A stretch of 64,000 nucleotides of DNA from Tenacibaculum pacificus (GCF_027941775.1 NZ_CP115917.1:1563001-1627000); one strand, 5' to 3'; shown: positions 35,746-46,733, numbered from the stretch's first letter. A program made the numbers and translations. The notes: generated by a model not told the origin, from the sequence alone.

Positions 35746-37004
35746 ATTAAAAATTCAAACAAATTAGGTTTATCATTTAAATATTCACCGTAAAAATTAA
35801 GTGACTTCATTCTAGCTATTAAAGGAGCTAAATCTTCACTTTTTACAAGTTCAATACCTACTACAGCGGGTCCGTTTTCTCTACTTGTTTTCTTAGAATA
35901 TTCAAAGTAAGTAATGTCATCATTCTCACCTAAAACATCTATAACAAATTCTTTTAACGCACCTGCTCGTTGTGGAAAACGAATAATAAAATAATGCTTT
36001 AATTGACCATACAATAATGCACGTTCTTTAATTTCGGCAGTTCTTGTAATATCATTATTACTTCCACTAATTACGCAAACAACATTTTTACCTTTAATTT
36101 CATCAGCAAAAAAATCTAAAGCAGTTATCGTTAAAGCCCCTGCAGGCTCTACAACAATCGCTTCTCTATTATACAAATCTAAAATAGTTTGACATACTTT
36201 TCCTTCTGGAACTGTAATCATATCGTGTAAATTTTCTTTACATATATCAAAAGTTAAATGTCCTACTTGTTGTACAGCAGCTCCATCAATAAACTTATCA
36301 ATTTTAGCTAGTTTTACATTTTTATTTTTAGAAATAGAAGTTTTCATAGACGCAGCACCTTCTGGCTCTACACCTATTACTTTTGTATTTGGTGATAATA
36401 ATTTAAAAACACTTGATACTCCAGAGGCTAATCCTCCTCCACCTACAGGTACAAATACGTAATCTATAGTTTCTTCTGATTGCTTAATTATTTCTAAACC
36501 AACTGTTGCTTGTCCTTCTATAATTTTTTTATCATCAAAAGGATGTACAAATGTTTTACCTAATGTATCACATATATTTTTTGCAAAAGTATAAGCATCA
36601 TCAAAAGTATCACCAGATAATTTAATATCAACATAATCTCCACCAAACATTTTAACTTGTTCTACTTTTTGTTTTGGTGTAGGTGCTGGCATTACAATAG
36701 TACCATGAATTTTTAACTTCTTACAAGCAAAAGCAACTCCCTGAGCATGATTACCTGCACTTGCACAAACAATTCCATTACGGCGTTGTTCTTCAGTAAT
36801 CGAGCTAATTTTATTATATGCTCCTCTAATTTTATAAGATCTAACTTGTTGTAAGTCTTCTCTTTTTAAAAAGATATTTGCATCAAATTTTTCTGAATAA
36901 ATATAATTTCTTAATAGCGGAGTTTCTATAGCTACACCTTTCAGTGTAGCTACAGCCTCCTCTATTGCTTTTATTGTTGGTGAATATGTGGTTTTTATTT
37001 GCAT
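35742..37004 (-). CDS. ilvA: Threonine ammonia-lyase (threonine deaminase)
   Basis: 420 residues. Makes 2-oxobutanoate for isoleucine. PLP lysine in LQQVRSYKIRGAYNKI (about residue 58), ASAGNHAQGVAFACK (about 81-95), the phosphate loop VPVGGGGLASGVSS (about 186-199), and a C-terminal ACT-like regulatory domain (about 335-420), a single copy, typical of the shorter form. Last gene of ilvDBNCA, 4 bases after ilvC. Its stop codon overlaps that of the convergent aminotransferase. Confidence 0.95.
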   Translation of the reverse strand: MQIKTTYSPTIKAIEEAVATLKGVAIETPLLRNYIYSEKFDANIFLKREDLQQVRSYKIRGAYNKISSITEEQRRNGIVCASAGNHAQGVAFACKKLKIHGTIVMPAPTPKQKVEQVKMFGGDYVDIKLSGDTFDDAYTFAKNICDTLGKTFVHPFDDKKIIEGQATVGLEIIKQSEETIDYVFVPVGGGGLASGVSSVFKLLSPNTKVIGVEPEGAASMKTSISKNKNVKLAKIDKFIDGAAVQQVGHLTFDICKENLHDMITVPEGKVCQTILDLYNREAIVVEPAGALTITALDFFADEIKGKNVVCVISGSNNDITRTAEIKERALLYGQLKHYFIIRFPQRAGALKEFVIDVLGENDDITYFEYSKKTSRENGPAVVGIELVKSEDLAPLIARMKSLNFYGEYLNDKPNLFEFLI

Positions 37005-37008
37005 ATTT

Positions 37009-38514
37009 CTAATGGAAAACTACTTCTTCTTTTTGATCTTGCTCAATTACTTTCATTGCCGTCATTGAAGTTCTTAATGTTTTACCAATAGCTTCAATTG
37101 GGTGATTTTGAATAGCGTTATTTACAGCAATTAATTCTAAATTATCTACTTCGTTAGATCCTGTACCAAAAGCTTTACCGATAATAGAAGTATCAACTTT
37201 TTTAGTTAAATCAACTAACATTGGTTTAGCTGCATGATCAAATAAATAACATCCGTATTCAGCTGTATCAGAAATAATACGGTTCATTTCAAATAATTTC
37301 TTTCTTGCTACAGTGTTAGCAATTAAAGGTAATTCATGTAATGATTCGTAATAAGCAGATTCTTCTTTAATTCCTGCTGCTACCATGTTATCGTAAGCTA
37401 ATTCTACACCAGCTCTTACAAAAGCAACCATTAATACTCCGTTATCAAAGTACTCTTGATCACTAATTTCTTCTGAAGTAGCTGCTGTTTTTTCAAAAGA
37501 AGTTTCTCCTGTTGCTGCTCTCCAAGATAATAAGTTAACATCATCATTAGCCCAATCTTCCATCATTGTTGTTGAGAAATGACCTGACATAATATCATCC
37601 ATATGTTTCTCAAATAATGGAGCTAAAATAGTTTTTAATTCTTCTGAAATTTCAAAAGCTTTAATTTTAGCTGGGTTCGATAAACGATCCATCATATTTG
37701 TAATACCTCCATGCTTTAAAGCTTCGGTAATTACTTCCCATCCGTATTGGATTAATTTAGATGCATATGCTGGCTCAATTCCTTCTTCTACCATTCTTTC
37801 AAAAGATAAGATAGATCCGGTTTGTAATAAACCACATAAAATAGTTTGCTCTCCCATTAAGTCAGACTTAACTTCTGCAACAAATGAAGATTGTAATACT
37901 CCTGCTTTATGGCCACCAGTTGCAACTGCATATGCTTTTGCTTGTGCCCATCCTTTATTTTCAGGATCATTTTCTGGGTGTACAGCAATTAATGTTGGCA
38001 CACCAAAACCTCTTTTATATTCTTCTCTAACCTCAGTACCAGGGCACTTAGGCGCAACCATAATTACAGTTAAATCTTCACGAATTTGCATTCCTTCTTC
38101 TACGATGTTAAAACCGTGAGAATAAGATAATGTAGCTCCTTTTTTCATTAAAGGCATTACTGTATTAACAACTCTTGTATGTTGTTTATCTGGCGTTAAG
38201 TTTAAAACTAAATCAGCCGTAGGAATTAATGCTTCAAAAGTATCAACATTAAAATTATTTTCAGATGCATTTTTAAAAGAAGCTCTTTTTTCTTCAATTG
38301 CAGCACCACGTAAAGCATAAGAAACATCTAAACCAGAATCTCTCATATTTAAACCTTGGTTTAAACCTTGTGCTCCACAACCAATAATAACTACTTTTTT
38401 ACCTTTTAAAGCGCTAACTCCTTCAGAAAATTCTGAAGCGTCCATGAATCTACATTTTGCTAGTTGCTCTAACTTTCCTGCTAATGATAATGTATTAAAA
38501 TAATTTGTTGCCAT
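37009..38514 (-). CDS. ilvC: Ketol-acid reductoisomerase (class II, long form)
   Basis: 501 residues, the long E. coli-like form with a duplicated knotted domain. NADPH-binding [21 protein letters not shown] (about 40-60), [21 protein letters not shown] (about 152-172), [15 protein letters not shown] with the Mg-binding Asp and Glu (about 217-231). Third step of valine/isoleucine synthesis. In the operon 28 bases after ilvN and 4 bases before ilvA. Confidence 0.97.
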   Translation of the reverse strand: MATNYFNTLSLAGKLEQLAKCRFMDASEFSEGVSALKGKKVVIIGCGAQGLNQGLNMRDSGLDVSYALRGAAIEEKRASFKNASENNFNVDTFEALIPTADLVLNLTPDKQHTRVVNTVMPLMKKGATLSYSHGFNIVEEGMQIREDLTVIMVAPKCPGTEVREEYKRGFGVPTLIAVHPENDPENKGWAQAKAYAVATGGHKAGVLQSSFVAEVKSDLMGEQTILCGLLQTGSILSFERMVEEGIEPAYASKLIQYGWEVITEALKHGGITNMMDRLSNPAKIKAFEISEELKTILAPLFEKHMDDIMSGHFSTTMMEDWANDDVNLLSWRAATGETSFEKTAATSEEISDQEYFDNGVLMVAFVRAGVELAYDNMVAAGIKEESAYYESLHELPLIANTVARKKLFEMNRIISDTAEYGCYLFDHAAKPMLVDLTKKVDTSIIGKAFGTGSNEVDNLELIAVNNAIQNHPIEAIGKTLRTSMTAMKVIEQDQKEEVVFH

Positions 38515-38542
38515 CTTTTTAGTATGTTGTTATTGTTGTTTG

Positions 38543-39067
38543 TTAGTTGTTTTCTAATAATAATGTTGAAATTTTCATTTCGTCTTTAGTAATTGCAATT
38601 CGTCCTGATCTAACAAATTGCATTATACCATGTTTATCTAAAGTGTGGTATAATTCTTCTATTTCTTCTTTAGTTCCTGATTTTTCAAGTACAAAAAAGT
38701 CTTTATTTATATTTATAATTCTCGATTTACTACTATTAATTATAGTTTGAATTTCATCATTAGCTATTAATGATTGAGAACTTAACTTAAATAAACAAGA
38801 TTCTTGGTATATAGTATCTTCATCTGTATGATAATATGCTTTTATTACCTCGACTTGCTTTTCTATTTGACCTATAATTTTTTTAATCTGTTCTTCAGTT
38901 ACTTTTACAAGTAATGTAAATCTTGAAACACTTTTTATTTCTGATTTAGAAATATTCATGCTTTCAATATTAATATGTCTTCTTAAAAAAATCCCTGAAA
39001 TTCTATTCAATATACCTAGTTTATTTTCGGTATAAATTGAAACAGTATATGTTTGTCTATTTTCCAT
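38543..39067 (-). CDS. ilvN: Acetolactate synthase regulatory (small) subunit
   Basis: 174 residues. N-terminal ACT domain (about 5-80): YTVSIYTENKLGILNRISGIFLRR, MNISKSE. C-terminal ALS_ss_C-type domain follows with QFVRSGRIAI near the end. It carries valine feedback to the catalytic subunit, whose gene ends 2 bases before this start. Confidence 0.95.
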   Translation of the reverse strand: MENRQTYTVSIYTENKLGILNRISGIFLRRHINIESMNISKSEIKSVSRFTLLVKVTEEQIKKIIGQIEKQVEVIKAYYHTDEDTIYQESCLFKLSSQSLIANDEIQTIINSSKSRIININKDFFVLEKSGTKEEIEELYHTLDKHGIMQFVRSGRIAITKDEMKISTLLLENN

Positions 39068-39069
39068 AA

Positions 39070-40803
39070 TTATTCTAATCTTATATCTGAAACTGATGCT
39101 CCTGTTGGTATCATTGGAAATACATTGTTTTCTTTTTCAACACAAACTTCTAAAAAGTATGCATCTTTAGAATCCATCATTTCTTTAACACTACTTGCTA
39201 AATCTTCTCTTTTAGTTACTTTTTTAGCATCTATACTATATCCTTTTGCTATAGCTACAAAATCAGGATTAGTCATTTCAGTTGAAGCATATCTTCTATC
39301 AAAAAACAATTGTTGCCACTGACGTACCATACCTAAAAACTCGTTATTAAGTACCACTATTTTTACAGCTGCTTTGGTTTGTAAAATAGTACCTAATTCT
39401 TGAATATTCATTTGGTAACCACCATCACCAGCAATCATAACTACTTCTCGGTCTGGCATTCCCATTTTAGCTCCAATTGAAGCTGGTAAAGCAAACCCCA
39501 TTGTACCTAAACCACCTGAAGTAATGTTACTTTTAGTTTTGTTAAACTTTGCATAACGACAAGCAAACATTTGATGCTGACCAACATCAGAAACAATAAT
39601 AGCATCACCACCAGAAGCTATATTAATTTCTTTTAAAACCTCAGCCATTGTTAATCCATCTTTAGTTGGGTATAAGTCTTCTTTTTGTACTTTTTCGTAC
39701 TCTATTTTATCTAACTCAGCAAACTCGTTTAACCAAGCTTCACGTGAATTTTTATTGATTAAAGGTAAAATATCTGCCAAAGTTTGTTTAACATCACCTA
39801 AAACAGCAACATCAGCCTTTACATTTTTATCAATTTCAGCTGGGTCTATTTCAAAATGAATAACTTTAGCTTGCTTAGCATATCTATTTAAATCACCTGT
39901 TACACGGTCGTCAAAACGCATACCTACTGCAATTAACAAATCACACTGATTTGTTAAAACATTTGGTGCATAATTACCATGCATACCAACCATACCTACA
40001 TTTAACTCATGTGCTGTTGGTAATGCTGATAAACCTAAAATTGTCCAAGCTGATGGAATATTTGCTTTTTCAATAAAAGCTTTAAACTCCTCTTCTGCTT
40101 GTCCTAAAATAACACCTTGACCAAAAACAATCATTGGTTTCTTAGCACTATTTATTAACTCGGCTGCTTCTTTTACTTTATCTAAAGAAACATCAGGTTT
40201 CGCTTTATAACTACGTACAGATGTGCATTTTTCATATTCAAAATCGAACATTTCAAACTGAGCATCTTTTGTGATATCAATTAAAACTGGTCCTGGTCTT
40301 CCTGATTTTGCAATGTAAAATGCTTTTGCAAAAATTTCTGGAATTTCAGAAGCTTTTGTTATTTGATAGTTCCACTTTGTTACTGGTGTTGATATTCCAA
40401 CAATATCAGTTTCTTGAAAAGCATCAGAACCTAATAAATGAGATGCTACTTGACCTGTAATACAAACCAATGGTGTAGAATCTATTTGAGCATCAGCAAT
40501 ACCTGTAATTAAATTTGTAGCTCCAGGTCCTGAAGTTGCAATTGCTACACCAACCTTACCAGTTGCTCTGGCAAAACCTTGTGCTGCATGTGTTGCCCCT
40601 TGTTCATGACGCGTTAATACATGGTTTATTTTATCTTCGTACTTATATAATTCATCATAAACTGGCATAATTGCTCCACCAGGATATCCGTAAATTAAAT
40701 CTGCTCCTTCTTCAAGTAAGCATTTTACTACAGCTTCTGCACCAGAAATATGCAATTTTTGCTTAGAAGCTCCGTTAGATTGTGTTTGAGTTTTTGTTGT
40801 CAT
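39070..40803 (-). CDS. ilvB: Acetolactate synthase catalytic (large) subunit
   Basis: 577 residues, a thiamine-diphosphate enzyme. Catalytic Glu in LTRHEQGATHAAQGFARATG (about residue 66), GPGATNLITGIADAQIDS, FAD-associated central domain (about 210-350), and the TPP/Mg motif VVMIAGDGGYQMNIQELGT with NNEFLGMVRQW following (about 451-495). Condenses pyruvate with pyruvate or 2-oxobutanoate. It is 11 bases after ilvD. Confidence 0.97.
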   Translation of the reverse strand: MTTKTQTQSNGASKQKLHISGAEAVVKCLLEEGADLIYGYPGGAIMPVYDELYKYEDKINHVLTRHEQGATHAAQGFARATGKVGVAIATSGPGATNLITGIADAQIDSTPLVCITGQVASHLLGSDAFQETDIVGISTPVTKWNYQITKASEIPEIFAKAFYIAKSGRPGPVLIDITKDAQFEMFDFEYEKCTSVRSYKAKPDVSLDKVKEAAELINSAKKPMIVFGQGVILGQAEEEFKAFIEKANIPSAWTILGLSALPTAHELNVGMVGMHGNYAPNVLTNQCDLLIAVGMRFDDRVTGDLNRYAKQAKVIHFEIDPAEIDKNVKADVAVLGDVKQTLADILPLINKNSREAWLNEFAELDKIEYEKVQKEDLYPTKDGLTMAEVLKEINIASGGDAIIVSDVGQHQMFACRYAKFNKTKSNITSGGLGTMGFALPASIGAKMGMPDREVVMIAGDGGYQMNIQELGTILQTKAAVKIVVLNNEFLGMVRQWQQLFFDRRYASTEMTNPDFVAIAKGYSIDAKKVTKREDLASSVKEMMDSKDAYFLEVCVEKENNVFPMIPTGASVSDIRLE

Positions 40804-40814
40804 AAATTTTGGTA

Positions 40815-42494
40815 TTAAATTCCATCAGTTACACATCCTTTAGATGCTGATGCAACAGTTTTTGCATATTTATATAAAATCCCTTTTTTATGCTTTAATT
40901 CTGGAGCAACCCATTTCGATTTTCTTTCTGCTAATTCTTCATCAGAAAGTAATACGTTTATAGAGTTGTCTTCAGCACTAATTCTAATTTTATCTCCTGT
41001 TTCAAGTATACCTATTGTTCCTCCTGATTGAGCTTCAGGTGTAATATGTCCTACTACAAAACCGTGAGTTCCTCCTGAAAAACGACCATCAGTAATTAAT
41101 GCTACAGATTTTCCTAAACCTGCTCCCATAATTAATGAAGTTGGTTTTAACATTTCTGGCATACCAGGTCCTCCTCTTGGTCCAACATATCTAATAACTA
41201 CAACATCACCTCTTTCAACTTCTCCGTTAGAGATACCTGTATTTGCTGCTTGTTCTCCATCATAAACAACTGCTTTCCCTTCGAAAAGTAATCCTTCATT
41301 TCCTGAAATTTTAGCAACAGCTCCTTCTGTAGCTAAGTTTCCATAAATTATCTGAATATTCCCAGATGATTTTAAAGCTTTATCTGTTGGATGAATTACA
41401 TCTTGCTCTTCAAACTCCATTGCTTCAACATTTGCTAAATTCTCAGCTAATGTTTTTCCAGTAACAGTTAAACAGTCACCATGTAAATATCCATTATCTA
41501 GTAAATATTTCATAACAGCAGGTGTTCCTCCTATCGAGTGAACATCTTCCATTAAATATTTTCCTGATGGTTTTAAATCAGCAATTAATGGCGTTCTATC
41601 ACTTACTTTTTGAATATCATCTAAAGTAAACTCAATATCTGCAGCGTGTGCAATTGCTATAAAGTGTAACACTGCATTTGTAGATCCTCCTAAAGCGTTA
41701 ACTATTGCAATAGCATTTTCTAATGATTTTTTAGATATAATATCTAAAGGCTTTAAATCTAACTCTAATAAATTTCTAATAGCTAAAGCTGTTCTTTCTG
41801 CTTCAGATAATTTATTAGGATTTTCAGCAGGTATCGATGAGTTATAAGGTAATGCAAACCCCATACATTCTATTGCAGAAGCCATTGTGTTTGCAGTGTA
41901 CATACCACCACATGCACCTGCACCAGGAATTGCTCTTTTGATAATCTCTCTATACTCTTCTTCTTCTATCTCTCCTGCTACTTTCTGACCTAAAGCCTCA
42001 AATGCCGAAACGATATTTAATTTTCTTCCTTTATAATTTCCTGAAGCAATTGTTCCTCCGTACATCATAATAGATGGACGATTTAAACGTAACATTGCTA
42101 TTACTGCTCCTGGCATATTTTTATCACAACCAACTACAGATACTAATGCATCATAACTTTGTGCATTCATTACTGTTTCTATTGAATCAGCAATAATATC
42201 TCTAGAAGCTAAAGAATAATTCATACCTGATGTTCCCATAGAAATACCATCAGAAACACCAATTGTATTAAAACCTAAACCAACTAAACCAGCAATTTTT
42301 GTTTCAATTTTTACTTCGGCAGCCAAATTATTTAAATGCATGTTACACGGATTTCCGTCATAACCTGTACTTGCAATACCTATTTGGGCTTTGCTCATGT
42401 CTTCATCAGTTAAACCGACTGCATACAACATCGCTTGTGATGCTGGTTGAGATTCGTCTTGTGTTAACCTGCTACTGTGTTTGTTTAATTTCAT
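40815..42494 (-). CDS. ilvD: Dihydroxy-acid dehydratase
   Basis: 559 residues. Iron-sulfur enzyme making the 2-oxo acids of valine and isoleucine. Cluster cysteines in [10 protein letters not shown] (about 51), [11 protein letters not shown] (about 124) and [12 protein letters not shown] (about 196); catalytic region [20 protein letters not shown] (about 466-485). First gene of ilvDBNCA. The mRNA leader upstream contains two tandem leader-peptide attenuators. It lies far from leuB because of the 1.15-kb control region. Confidence 0.97.
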   Translation of the reverse strand: MKLNKHSSRLTQDESQPASQAMLYAVGLTDEDMSKAQIGIASTGYDGNPCNMHLNNLAAEVKIETKIAGLVGLGFNTIGVSDGISMGTSGMNYSLASRDIIADSIETVMNAQSYDALVSVVGCDKNMPGAVIAMLRLNRPSIMMYGGTIASGNYKGRKLNIVSAFEALGQKVAGEIEEEEYREIIKRAIPGAGACGGMYTANTMASAIECMGFALPYNSSIPAENPNKLSEAERTALAIRNLLELDLKPLDIISKKSLENAIAIVNALGGSTNAVLHFIAIAHAADIEFTLDDIQKVSDRTPLIADLKPSGKYLMEDVHSIGGTPAVMKYLLDNGYLHGDCLTVTGKTLAENLANVEAMEFEEQDVIHPTDKALKSSGNIQIIYGNLATEGAVAKISGNEGLLFEGKAVVYDGEQAANTGISNGEVERGDVVVIRYVGPRGGPGMPEMLKPTSLIMGAGLGKSVALITDGRFSGGTHGFVVGHITPEAQSGGTIGILETGDKIRISAEDNSINVLLSDEELAERKSKWVAPELKHKKGILYKYAKTVASASKGCVTDGI

Positions 42495-42709
42495 TTTAAG
42501 TTCTTTTCTTTTTAATCTAATTGTGCTTTTTATTTATATAATTTTATTAATTGATATATCATTTATTCTTTTTTAAAACTACTAAAAATTGATTTTTCAA
42601 TTAATTATTATTAATATTTAAAACACTTATATATTCAAAATTATTTTATTGTGTTATAACAGTTATTATTCATGAACCTATTTAACGATATCTAATATGC
42701 AAATAAAAG

Positions 42710-42737
42710 ACGTAAACAATTAAAAAACAATGACTTA
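42710..42737 (-). promoter_or_regulatory. Element shared between ilvD and leuA upstream regions (ilvD copy)
   Basis: 24 of 28 bases equal those at 48014-48041. On the minus strand the core is TTGTTTTTTARTTGTTT. At ilvD the TTG is followed after 20 bases by TTTATTTG, a near-match to a -7 box, so it may be a promoter. Confidence 0.4.
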
Positions 42738-42777
42738 AAGTTTTATTTCTACCCTATTCAATAATTAAAATTCTTAT

Positions 42778-42815
42778 AAAAAAAAGCTTCCTAAAAATTT
42801 AGGAAGCTTTTTTAA
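42778..42815 (-). terminator. Attenuator terminator B, proximal to ilvD
   Basis: On the minus strand AAAGCTTCCTAAA, loop TT, TTTAGGAAGCTTT and a T-run. Its 5' arm GCTTCCTA can alternatively pair with TAGGAAGC at the end of leader B (42834-42841), giving an antiterminator. Confidence 0.85.
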
Positions 42816-42838
42816 TTTATAATTATAAAATACGCTTC

Positions 42839-42901
42839 CTACCTATGCGAAATAACCACAAGGACAATAATAGAAATAATATTTAAAATTTGTTTTTTCA
42901 T
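42839..42901 (-). CDS. Leader peptide B of the ilv operon
   Basis: 20 codons, MKKQILNIISIIVLVVISHR. Eleven of 20 residues are Ile, Val or Leu, the products of the operon. The stop codon overlaps the antiterminator segment TAGGAAGC. A terminator follows 24 bases later. This is the organisation of a ribosome-mediated transcription attenuator. An ATATTTG box conserved with leader A lies about 9 bases before the ATG, so the leader mRNA may have nearly no 5' untranslated part. Confidence 0.8.
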   Translation of the reverse strand: MKKQILNIISIIVLVVISHR

Positions 42902-43132
42902 TTGATTCTGCAAATATCAGTGTTTTTTATTAAACTATCTTAACTAAATTGAAATATTTAAAACAAAATGCATAATTCTATGTTTTATGATATTCTTAAT
43001 TTAAGGAGTAATAATAAGCTCTTTTTTTACATAAATTAAACAGATATCTAGAATCACAAATTATCTTACAATTTCAATACATTTTTTTCAATTTAATGAA
43101 ATGAAACATCGTAAAATAAAACTTTTTATCAT

Positions 43133-43162
43133 AAAAAAGCTTCCTAAACAGGAAGCTTTTTT
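43133..43162 (-). terminator. Attenuator terminator A, distal to ilvD
   Basis: On the minus strand AAAAAAGCTTCCT, loop GTTT, AGGAAGCTTTTTT. The 5' arm CTTCCT can pair with AAGGAAG just after leader A (43183-43189). Confidence 0.85.
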
Positions 43163-43190
43163 ATTTATAATTATAAAATACACTTCCTTA

Positions 43191-43250
43191 TCATTGTGAA
43201 ATAATCACAATAACAATAATAGAAATAATATTTAAAATTTGTTTTTTCAT
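43191..43250 (-). CDS. Leader peptide A of the ilv operon
   Basis: 19 codons, MKKQILNIISIIVIVIISQ, with eight Ile, two Val and one Leu. The first 13 residues are identical to leader B, which lies 349 bases downstream. Same layout: AAGGAAG segment after the stop codon, then a terminator with the complementary arm. It appears to be a tandem duplicate of the attenuator. Confidence 0.8.
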   Translation of the reverse strand: MKKQILNIISIIVIVIISQ

Positions 43251-43594
43251 TTGATTAAGCAAATATGAGTATTTTTTATGAAACTTCTTACATTTAATTA
43301 TTTAAATTTATAATCTGTACTTTCTCCTTCACTTTTCGCTTTATGTAATATTTTTTTTGATATCGATTTTTCGTTTCAAGTAAAATTCGTTAAATTATCT
43401 TTTTAATGTATGTAAATTTTATTTCCCGCATAATTTGCGATAAAAAAACGAAACTAAAACTAGGACAGAATCTGTATATTTCAAAAATTAAATTTACAAA
43501 AACTTAGTTACTAAAAATGCTAGTGCTTCTGCAATTCCAGATTTAAACTTAGCTATTATCTTCCTATCTTTATTAATTTTAATAAATCTTTATC

Positions 43595-43624
43595 TAAAAA
43601 AAACCGTACTAAATAGCACGGTAT
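43595..43624 (-). terminator. Intrinsic terminator of the leuACDB operon
   Basis: On the minus strand ACCGTGCT, loop ATTT, AGTACGGT and eight T residues, 20 bases after the leuB stop codon. Confidence 0.88.
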
Positions 43625-43644
43625 TTTATATATTAAATTAACAA

Positions 43645-44760
43645 CTATATAATAGTACTCTGTCCCGTATGAATATTTTGAAAATTAATATTACTATCTT
43701 CTTTATTATAAATATAATCAGCAATAAAATCTCCTACTTTACGTGTTCCAAAATTCTTATCAGAATTAATATCTTCAGTAGTTATTCCTAATTCTAATGA
43801 TTTTTCAACAGCAGCTTCTATAGTAAAAGCTTCTTCGTGTAAACCTAAATGTTTTAATAACATTGCTGCAGATAAAATAGCTGCTAATGGATTAGCAATA
43901 TCTTTTCCTTTTGCTTGTGGAAATGAACCATGAATAGGCTCAAATAATCCATTTTCTTTTCCGATAGATGAAGATGCTAATAAACCAATAGAACCACCGA
44001 TTACACTTGCTTCATCAGATAAAATATCTCCAAATAAGTTTTCAGTTAAAATTACATCAAACTGCTTTGGATTTAAAATTAATTGCATTGCTGCATTATC
44101 TACAAAAATAAAATCAAGAGCAACATCAGGATATTGTTTTGCTAAAACTGTTACTGTTTTACGCCACAATCTTGAAGTTTCTAACACATTTGCTTTATCA
44201 ACCAATGTTAATTTTTTTCTTCTATTTTGTGCTGCTTTAAAAGCTAAATGCGCAATACGTTCTATTTCTATTACAGAATAAGTACAACCATCTGAAGCTA
44301 CTTGCTTATCTTCACTAAGTTCTTTTGTTCCAAAGTAAATACCTCCAGTTAACTCTCTATAAATAGTAATATCAGTTCCTTGAATAATTTCTTTTTTCAA
44401 AGGAGAATTTTCAATTAATTGCTGATATGCTTTTACAGGGCGTTCGTTACAGAAAAGACCTAATTCTTTTCTTAACTTTAATAAACCTTGTTCTGGACGA
44501 ACTGTTGCCGTAGGATCATTATCATATTTAGGATCTCCGATAGCTCCAAATAAAATAGCATCACTTTTTCTACAAATAGCAATTGTTTCATCTGGTAACG
44601 GGTTACCTGTTTTATCAATAGCACAAGCACCCATCAATGCTTCATTAAATATAAAGGTATGATCATACACATTTGCCACTGCTTTTAAAACTTTTTGAGC
44701 TTGTGCAGTTACTTCTGGTCCAATACCGTCTCCTGGAATTACAGCTATATTAAATTTCAT
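43645..44760 (-). CDS. leuB: 3-isopropylmalate dehydrogenase
   Basis: 371 residues. IAVIPGDGIGPEVTAQA (5-21), ELTGGIYFG (about 137-145), the Tyr/Lys catalytic region and NLFGDILSDEASVIGGSIGLLASSS (about 239-263, Mg-binding Asp residues). The C-terminal 20 residues (SNINFQNIHTGQSTII) extend past the usual end. Third leucine step. Last gene of leuACDB, 10 bases after leuD. Confidence 0.97.
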   Translation of the reverse strand: MKFNIAVIPGDGIGPEVTAQAQKVLKAVANVYDHTFIFNEALMGACAIDKTGNPLPDETIAICRKSDAILFGAIGDPKYDNDPTATVRPEQGLLKLRKELGLFCNERPVKAYQQLIENSPLKKEIIQGTDITIYRELTGGIYFGTKELSEDKQVASDGCTYSVIEIERIAHLAFKAAQNRRKKLTLVDKANVLETSRLWRKTVTVLAKQYPDVALDFIFVDNAAMQLILNPKQFDVILTENLFGDILSDEASVIGGSIGLLASSSIGKENGLFEPIHGSFPQAKGKDIANPLAAILSAAMLLKHLGLHEEAFTIEAAVEKSLELGITTEDINSDKNFGTRKVGDFIADYIYNKEDSNINFQNIHTGQSTII

Positions 44761-44770
44761 TTTTTATATT

Positions 44771-45349
44771 TTATAATGAAGCTTCAAAAGCTTCTATTTT
44801 ATCTTTTTTACTTACTAAGAAATCGATGTCATCATAACCATTAATCATACAAACTTTTTTATATGGATTAATTTCAAAACTACTAGTACCTACAGCTGTT
44901 ATAATTTCTTGATTTTCTAAATCAACAGTAACAATAGTATTTGGTTCTTCTGTAACTTTCTTTAATAATTTTTTTAAATATTCTTCGGATACTTGTATTG
45001 GTAAAATACCATTATTAAGTGCATTTCCTTTAAAAATATCAGCAAAAAAACTACTAACAACAACTTTAAATCCGTAACCAGCTAAAGCCCAAGCTGCGTG
45101 TTCTCTACTAGAACCACATCCAAAATTATCTCCAGCAACTAAAATACTTCCTTTAAAACTTTTATTATTTAAAACAAAATCTTCGTTTACACTTCCATCT
45201 TTATTAAAACGCCAATCTCTAAAAACATTATCTCCAAAACCTTTTTTATCGGTAGCTTTTAAAAAACGTGCTGGTATAATTTGATCGGTATCTACATTTT
45301 CGGTTATTAATGGAACCGCGGTATCAATTAATTTTACAAACTTTTCCAT
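44771..45349 (-). CDS. leuD: 3-isopropylmalate dehydratase small subunit
   Basis: 192 residues, aconitase swivel domain. [12 protein letters not shown] (about 20-31), [18 protein letters not shown] (about 72-89) and the [20 protein letters not shown] type region. Partner of LeuC, whose gene ends 1 base before this start. Confidence 0.97.
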   Translation of the reverse strand: MEKFVKLIDTAVPLITENVDTDQIIPARFLKATDKKGFGDNVFRDWRFNKDGSVNEDFVLNNKSFKGSILVAGDNFGCGSSREHAAWALAGYGFKVVVSSFFADIFKGNALNNGILPIQVSEEYLKKLLKKVTEEPNTIVTVDLENQEIITAVGTSSFEINPYKKVCMINGYDDIDFLVSKKDKIEAFEASL

Positions 45350-45350
45350 C

Positions 45351-46733
45351 TTAATTTAACTGTTTTGTGACATCAATAATTTTTCCTTCTACTGCTGTTG
45401 CTGCTGCCATTAAAGGACTTGCTAAAATAGTTCTAGATCCTTGTCCTTGACGTCCTTCAAAATTTCTGTTAGATGTAGACACACAGTATTCTCCTTCTGG
45501 TATCTTATCATCATTCATAGCTAAACAAGCTGAACAACCTGGCTGACGTAATTGAAAACCTGCAGCTTCAAAAACTGTTTTTAATCCTTCTTCCTCAATT
45601 TGTTTTGCAACTTTTTGAGACCCTGGAACTAACCACGCATTTACATTTTGTGCTTTCTGTTTTCCTTTTACGTAATTTGCTACTTCTCTAAAATCTTCAA
45701 TTCTAGAATTAGTACAACTACCTATAAACACATAGTTTATTTTCTTATCAATTAAACTCTCACCTTTTTGAAAGTTCATGTAAGATAATGACTTTTCTAA
45801 AGAAACGTCATTATCTTCTGGAATATTTTCTGAAATTTTAATTCCCATCCCAGGGTTTGTTCCAAAAGTAAGCATTGGCTCAATATCTTCGGCATTGAAA
45901 GTATATTCTTGGTCAAAGGTAGCATCAGCATCTGATGGTAATGTTTTCCAGTAAGCTACTTTCTTATCAAAATCAACTCCTTTTGGAGCAAATTCTTTTC
46001 CTTCTACATAATCAAAAGTAGTTTGATCTGGTGCAATCATTCCTCCTCTTGCTCCCATTTCAATACTCATGTTACAAACCGTCATACGACCTTCCATAGA
46101 CATTTCTTCAAATACATTTCCTGCGTATTCACAAAAATAACCTGTACCTGAATTCGTTCCTAATTGAGCGATAATATAAAGTATAACATCTTTAGGTAAA
46201 ACGCCATTTCTTAATTTTCCATTAACAGAAACACGTAAACTTTTAGGTTTTTGAAGCAATAAACATTGACTTGCAAACACCTGTGCAACCTGACTTGTAC
46301 CAATACCAAAAGCGATTGTTCCAAAAGCTCCGTGAGTTGATGTATGAGAATCTCCACAAACCATAGTCATACCTGGTTGCGTAATTCCTAGTTCAGGTGC
46401 TATAACGTGTACAATTCCGTTATTTTCGTGCCCTAATTCGTATAAAGTAATATTATTTTCTTTACAATTTTTTGTTAATTGCTCTAATTGATTTCTAGAT
46501 AAATCATCTTTAATAGGTAAATGTTGATTTACAGTTGGCGTGTTATGATCTGCCGTTGCAACAATTTTATCAGGACGCGCTACTGAAATACCACGTTCTT
46601 TCAATTCATTAAAAGCCTGTGGACTTGTAACCTCATGAATTAAATGTTTATCTATATATAAAACTTGTGGTCCGTTTTCAATTGAATCTACCACATGGGC
46701 ATCCCATACTTTATCAAATAATGTTTTTCCCAT
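45351..46733 (-). CDS. leuC: 3-isopropylmalate dehydratase large subunit
   Basis: 460 residues, aconitase family with a [4Fe-4S] cluster. [20 protein letters not shown] (about 126-145), cluster cysteines in [13 protein letters not shown] (about 339), and [11 protein letters not shown] (about 399-409), [10 protein letters not shown]. Start codon overlaps the leuA stop as TAATG, so the two are probably translationally coupled. Confidence 0.97.
   Translation of the reverse strand: MGKTLFDKVWDAHVVDSIENGPQVLYIDKHLIHEVTSPQAFNELKERGISVARPDKIVATADHNTPTVNQHLPIKDDLSRNQLEQLTKNCKENNITLYELGHENNGIVHVIAPELGITQPGMTMVCGDSHTSTHGAFGTIAFGIGTSQVAQVFASQCLLLQKPKSLRVSVNGKLRNGVLPKDVILYIIAQLGTNSGTGYFCEYAGNVFEEMSMEGRMTVCNMSIEMGARGGMIAPDQTTFDYVEGKEFAPKGVDFDKKVAYWKTLPSDADATFDQEYTFNAEDIEPMLTFGTNPGMGIKISENIPEDNDVSLEKSLSYMNFQKGESLIDKKINYVFIGSCTNSRIEDFREVANYVKGKQKAQNVNAWLVPGSQKVAKQIEEEGLKTVFEAAGFQLRQPGCSACLAMNDDKIPEGEYCVSTSNRNFEGRQGQGSRTILASPLMAAATAVEGKIIDVTKQLN

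Larger units (their letters stand above)
42495..43644. other. 1.15-kb control region between leuB and ilvD
   Basis: On the minus strand, in order of transcription: leuB terminator (43595-43624), about 340 bp of AT-rich DNA without a convincing gene, leader peptide A (43191-43250), terminator A (43133-43162), about 230 bp of AT-rich DNA, leader peptide B (42839-42901), terminator B (42778-42815), an element shared with the leuA upstream region (42710-42737) and 215 bases of AT-rich DNA before the ilvD ATG. Confidence 0.8.

Noticed and set aside
43494..43589. Open stretch on the minus strand after the leuB terminator, ending SGIAEALAFLVTKFL
   Set aside because: It looks protein-like at its end but has no start codon, follows a stop codon and lies directly after a terminator; too short to claim.
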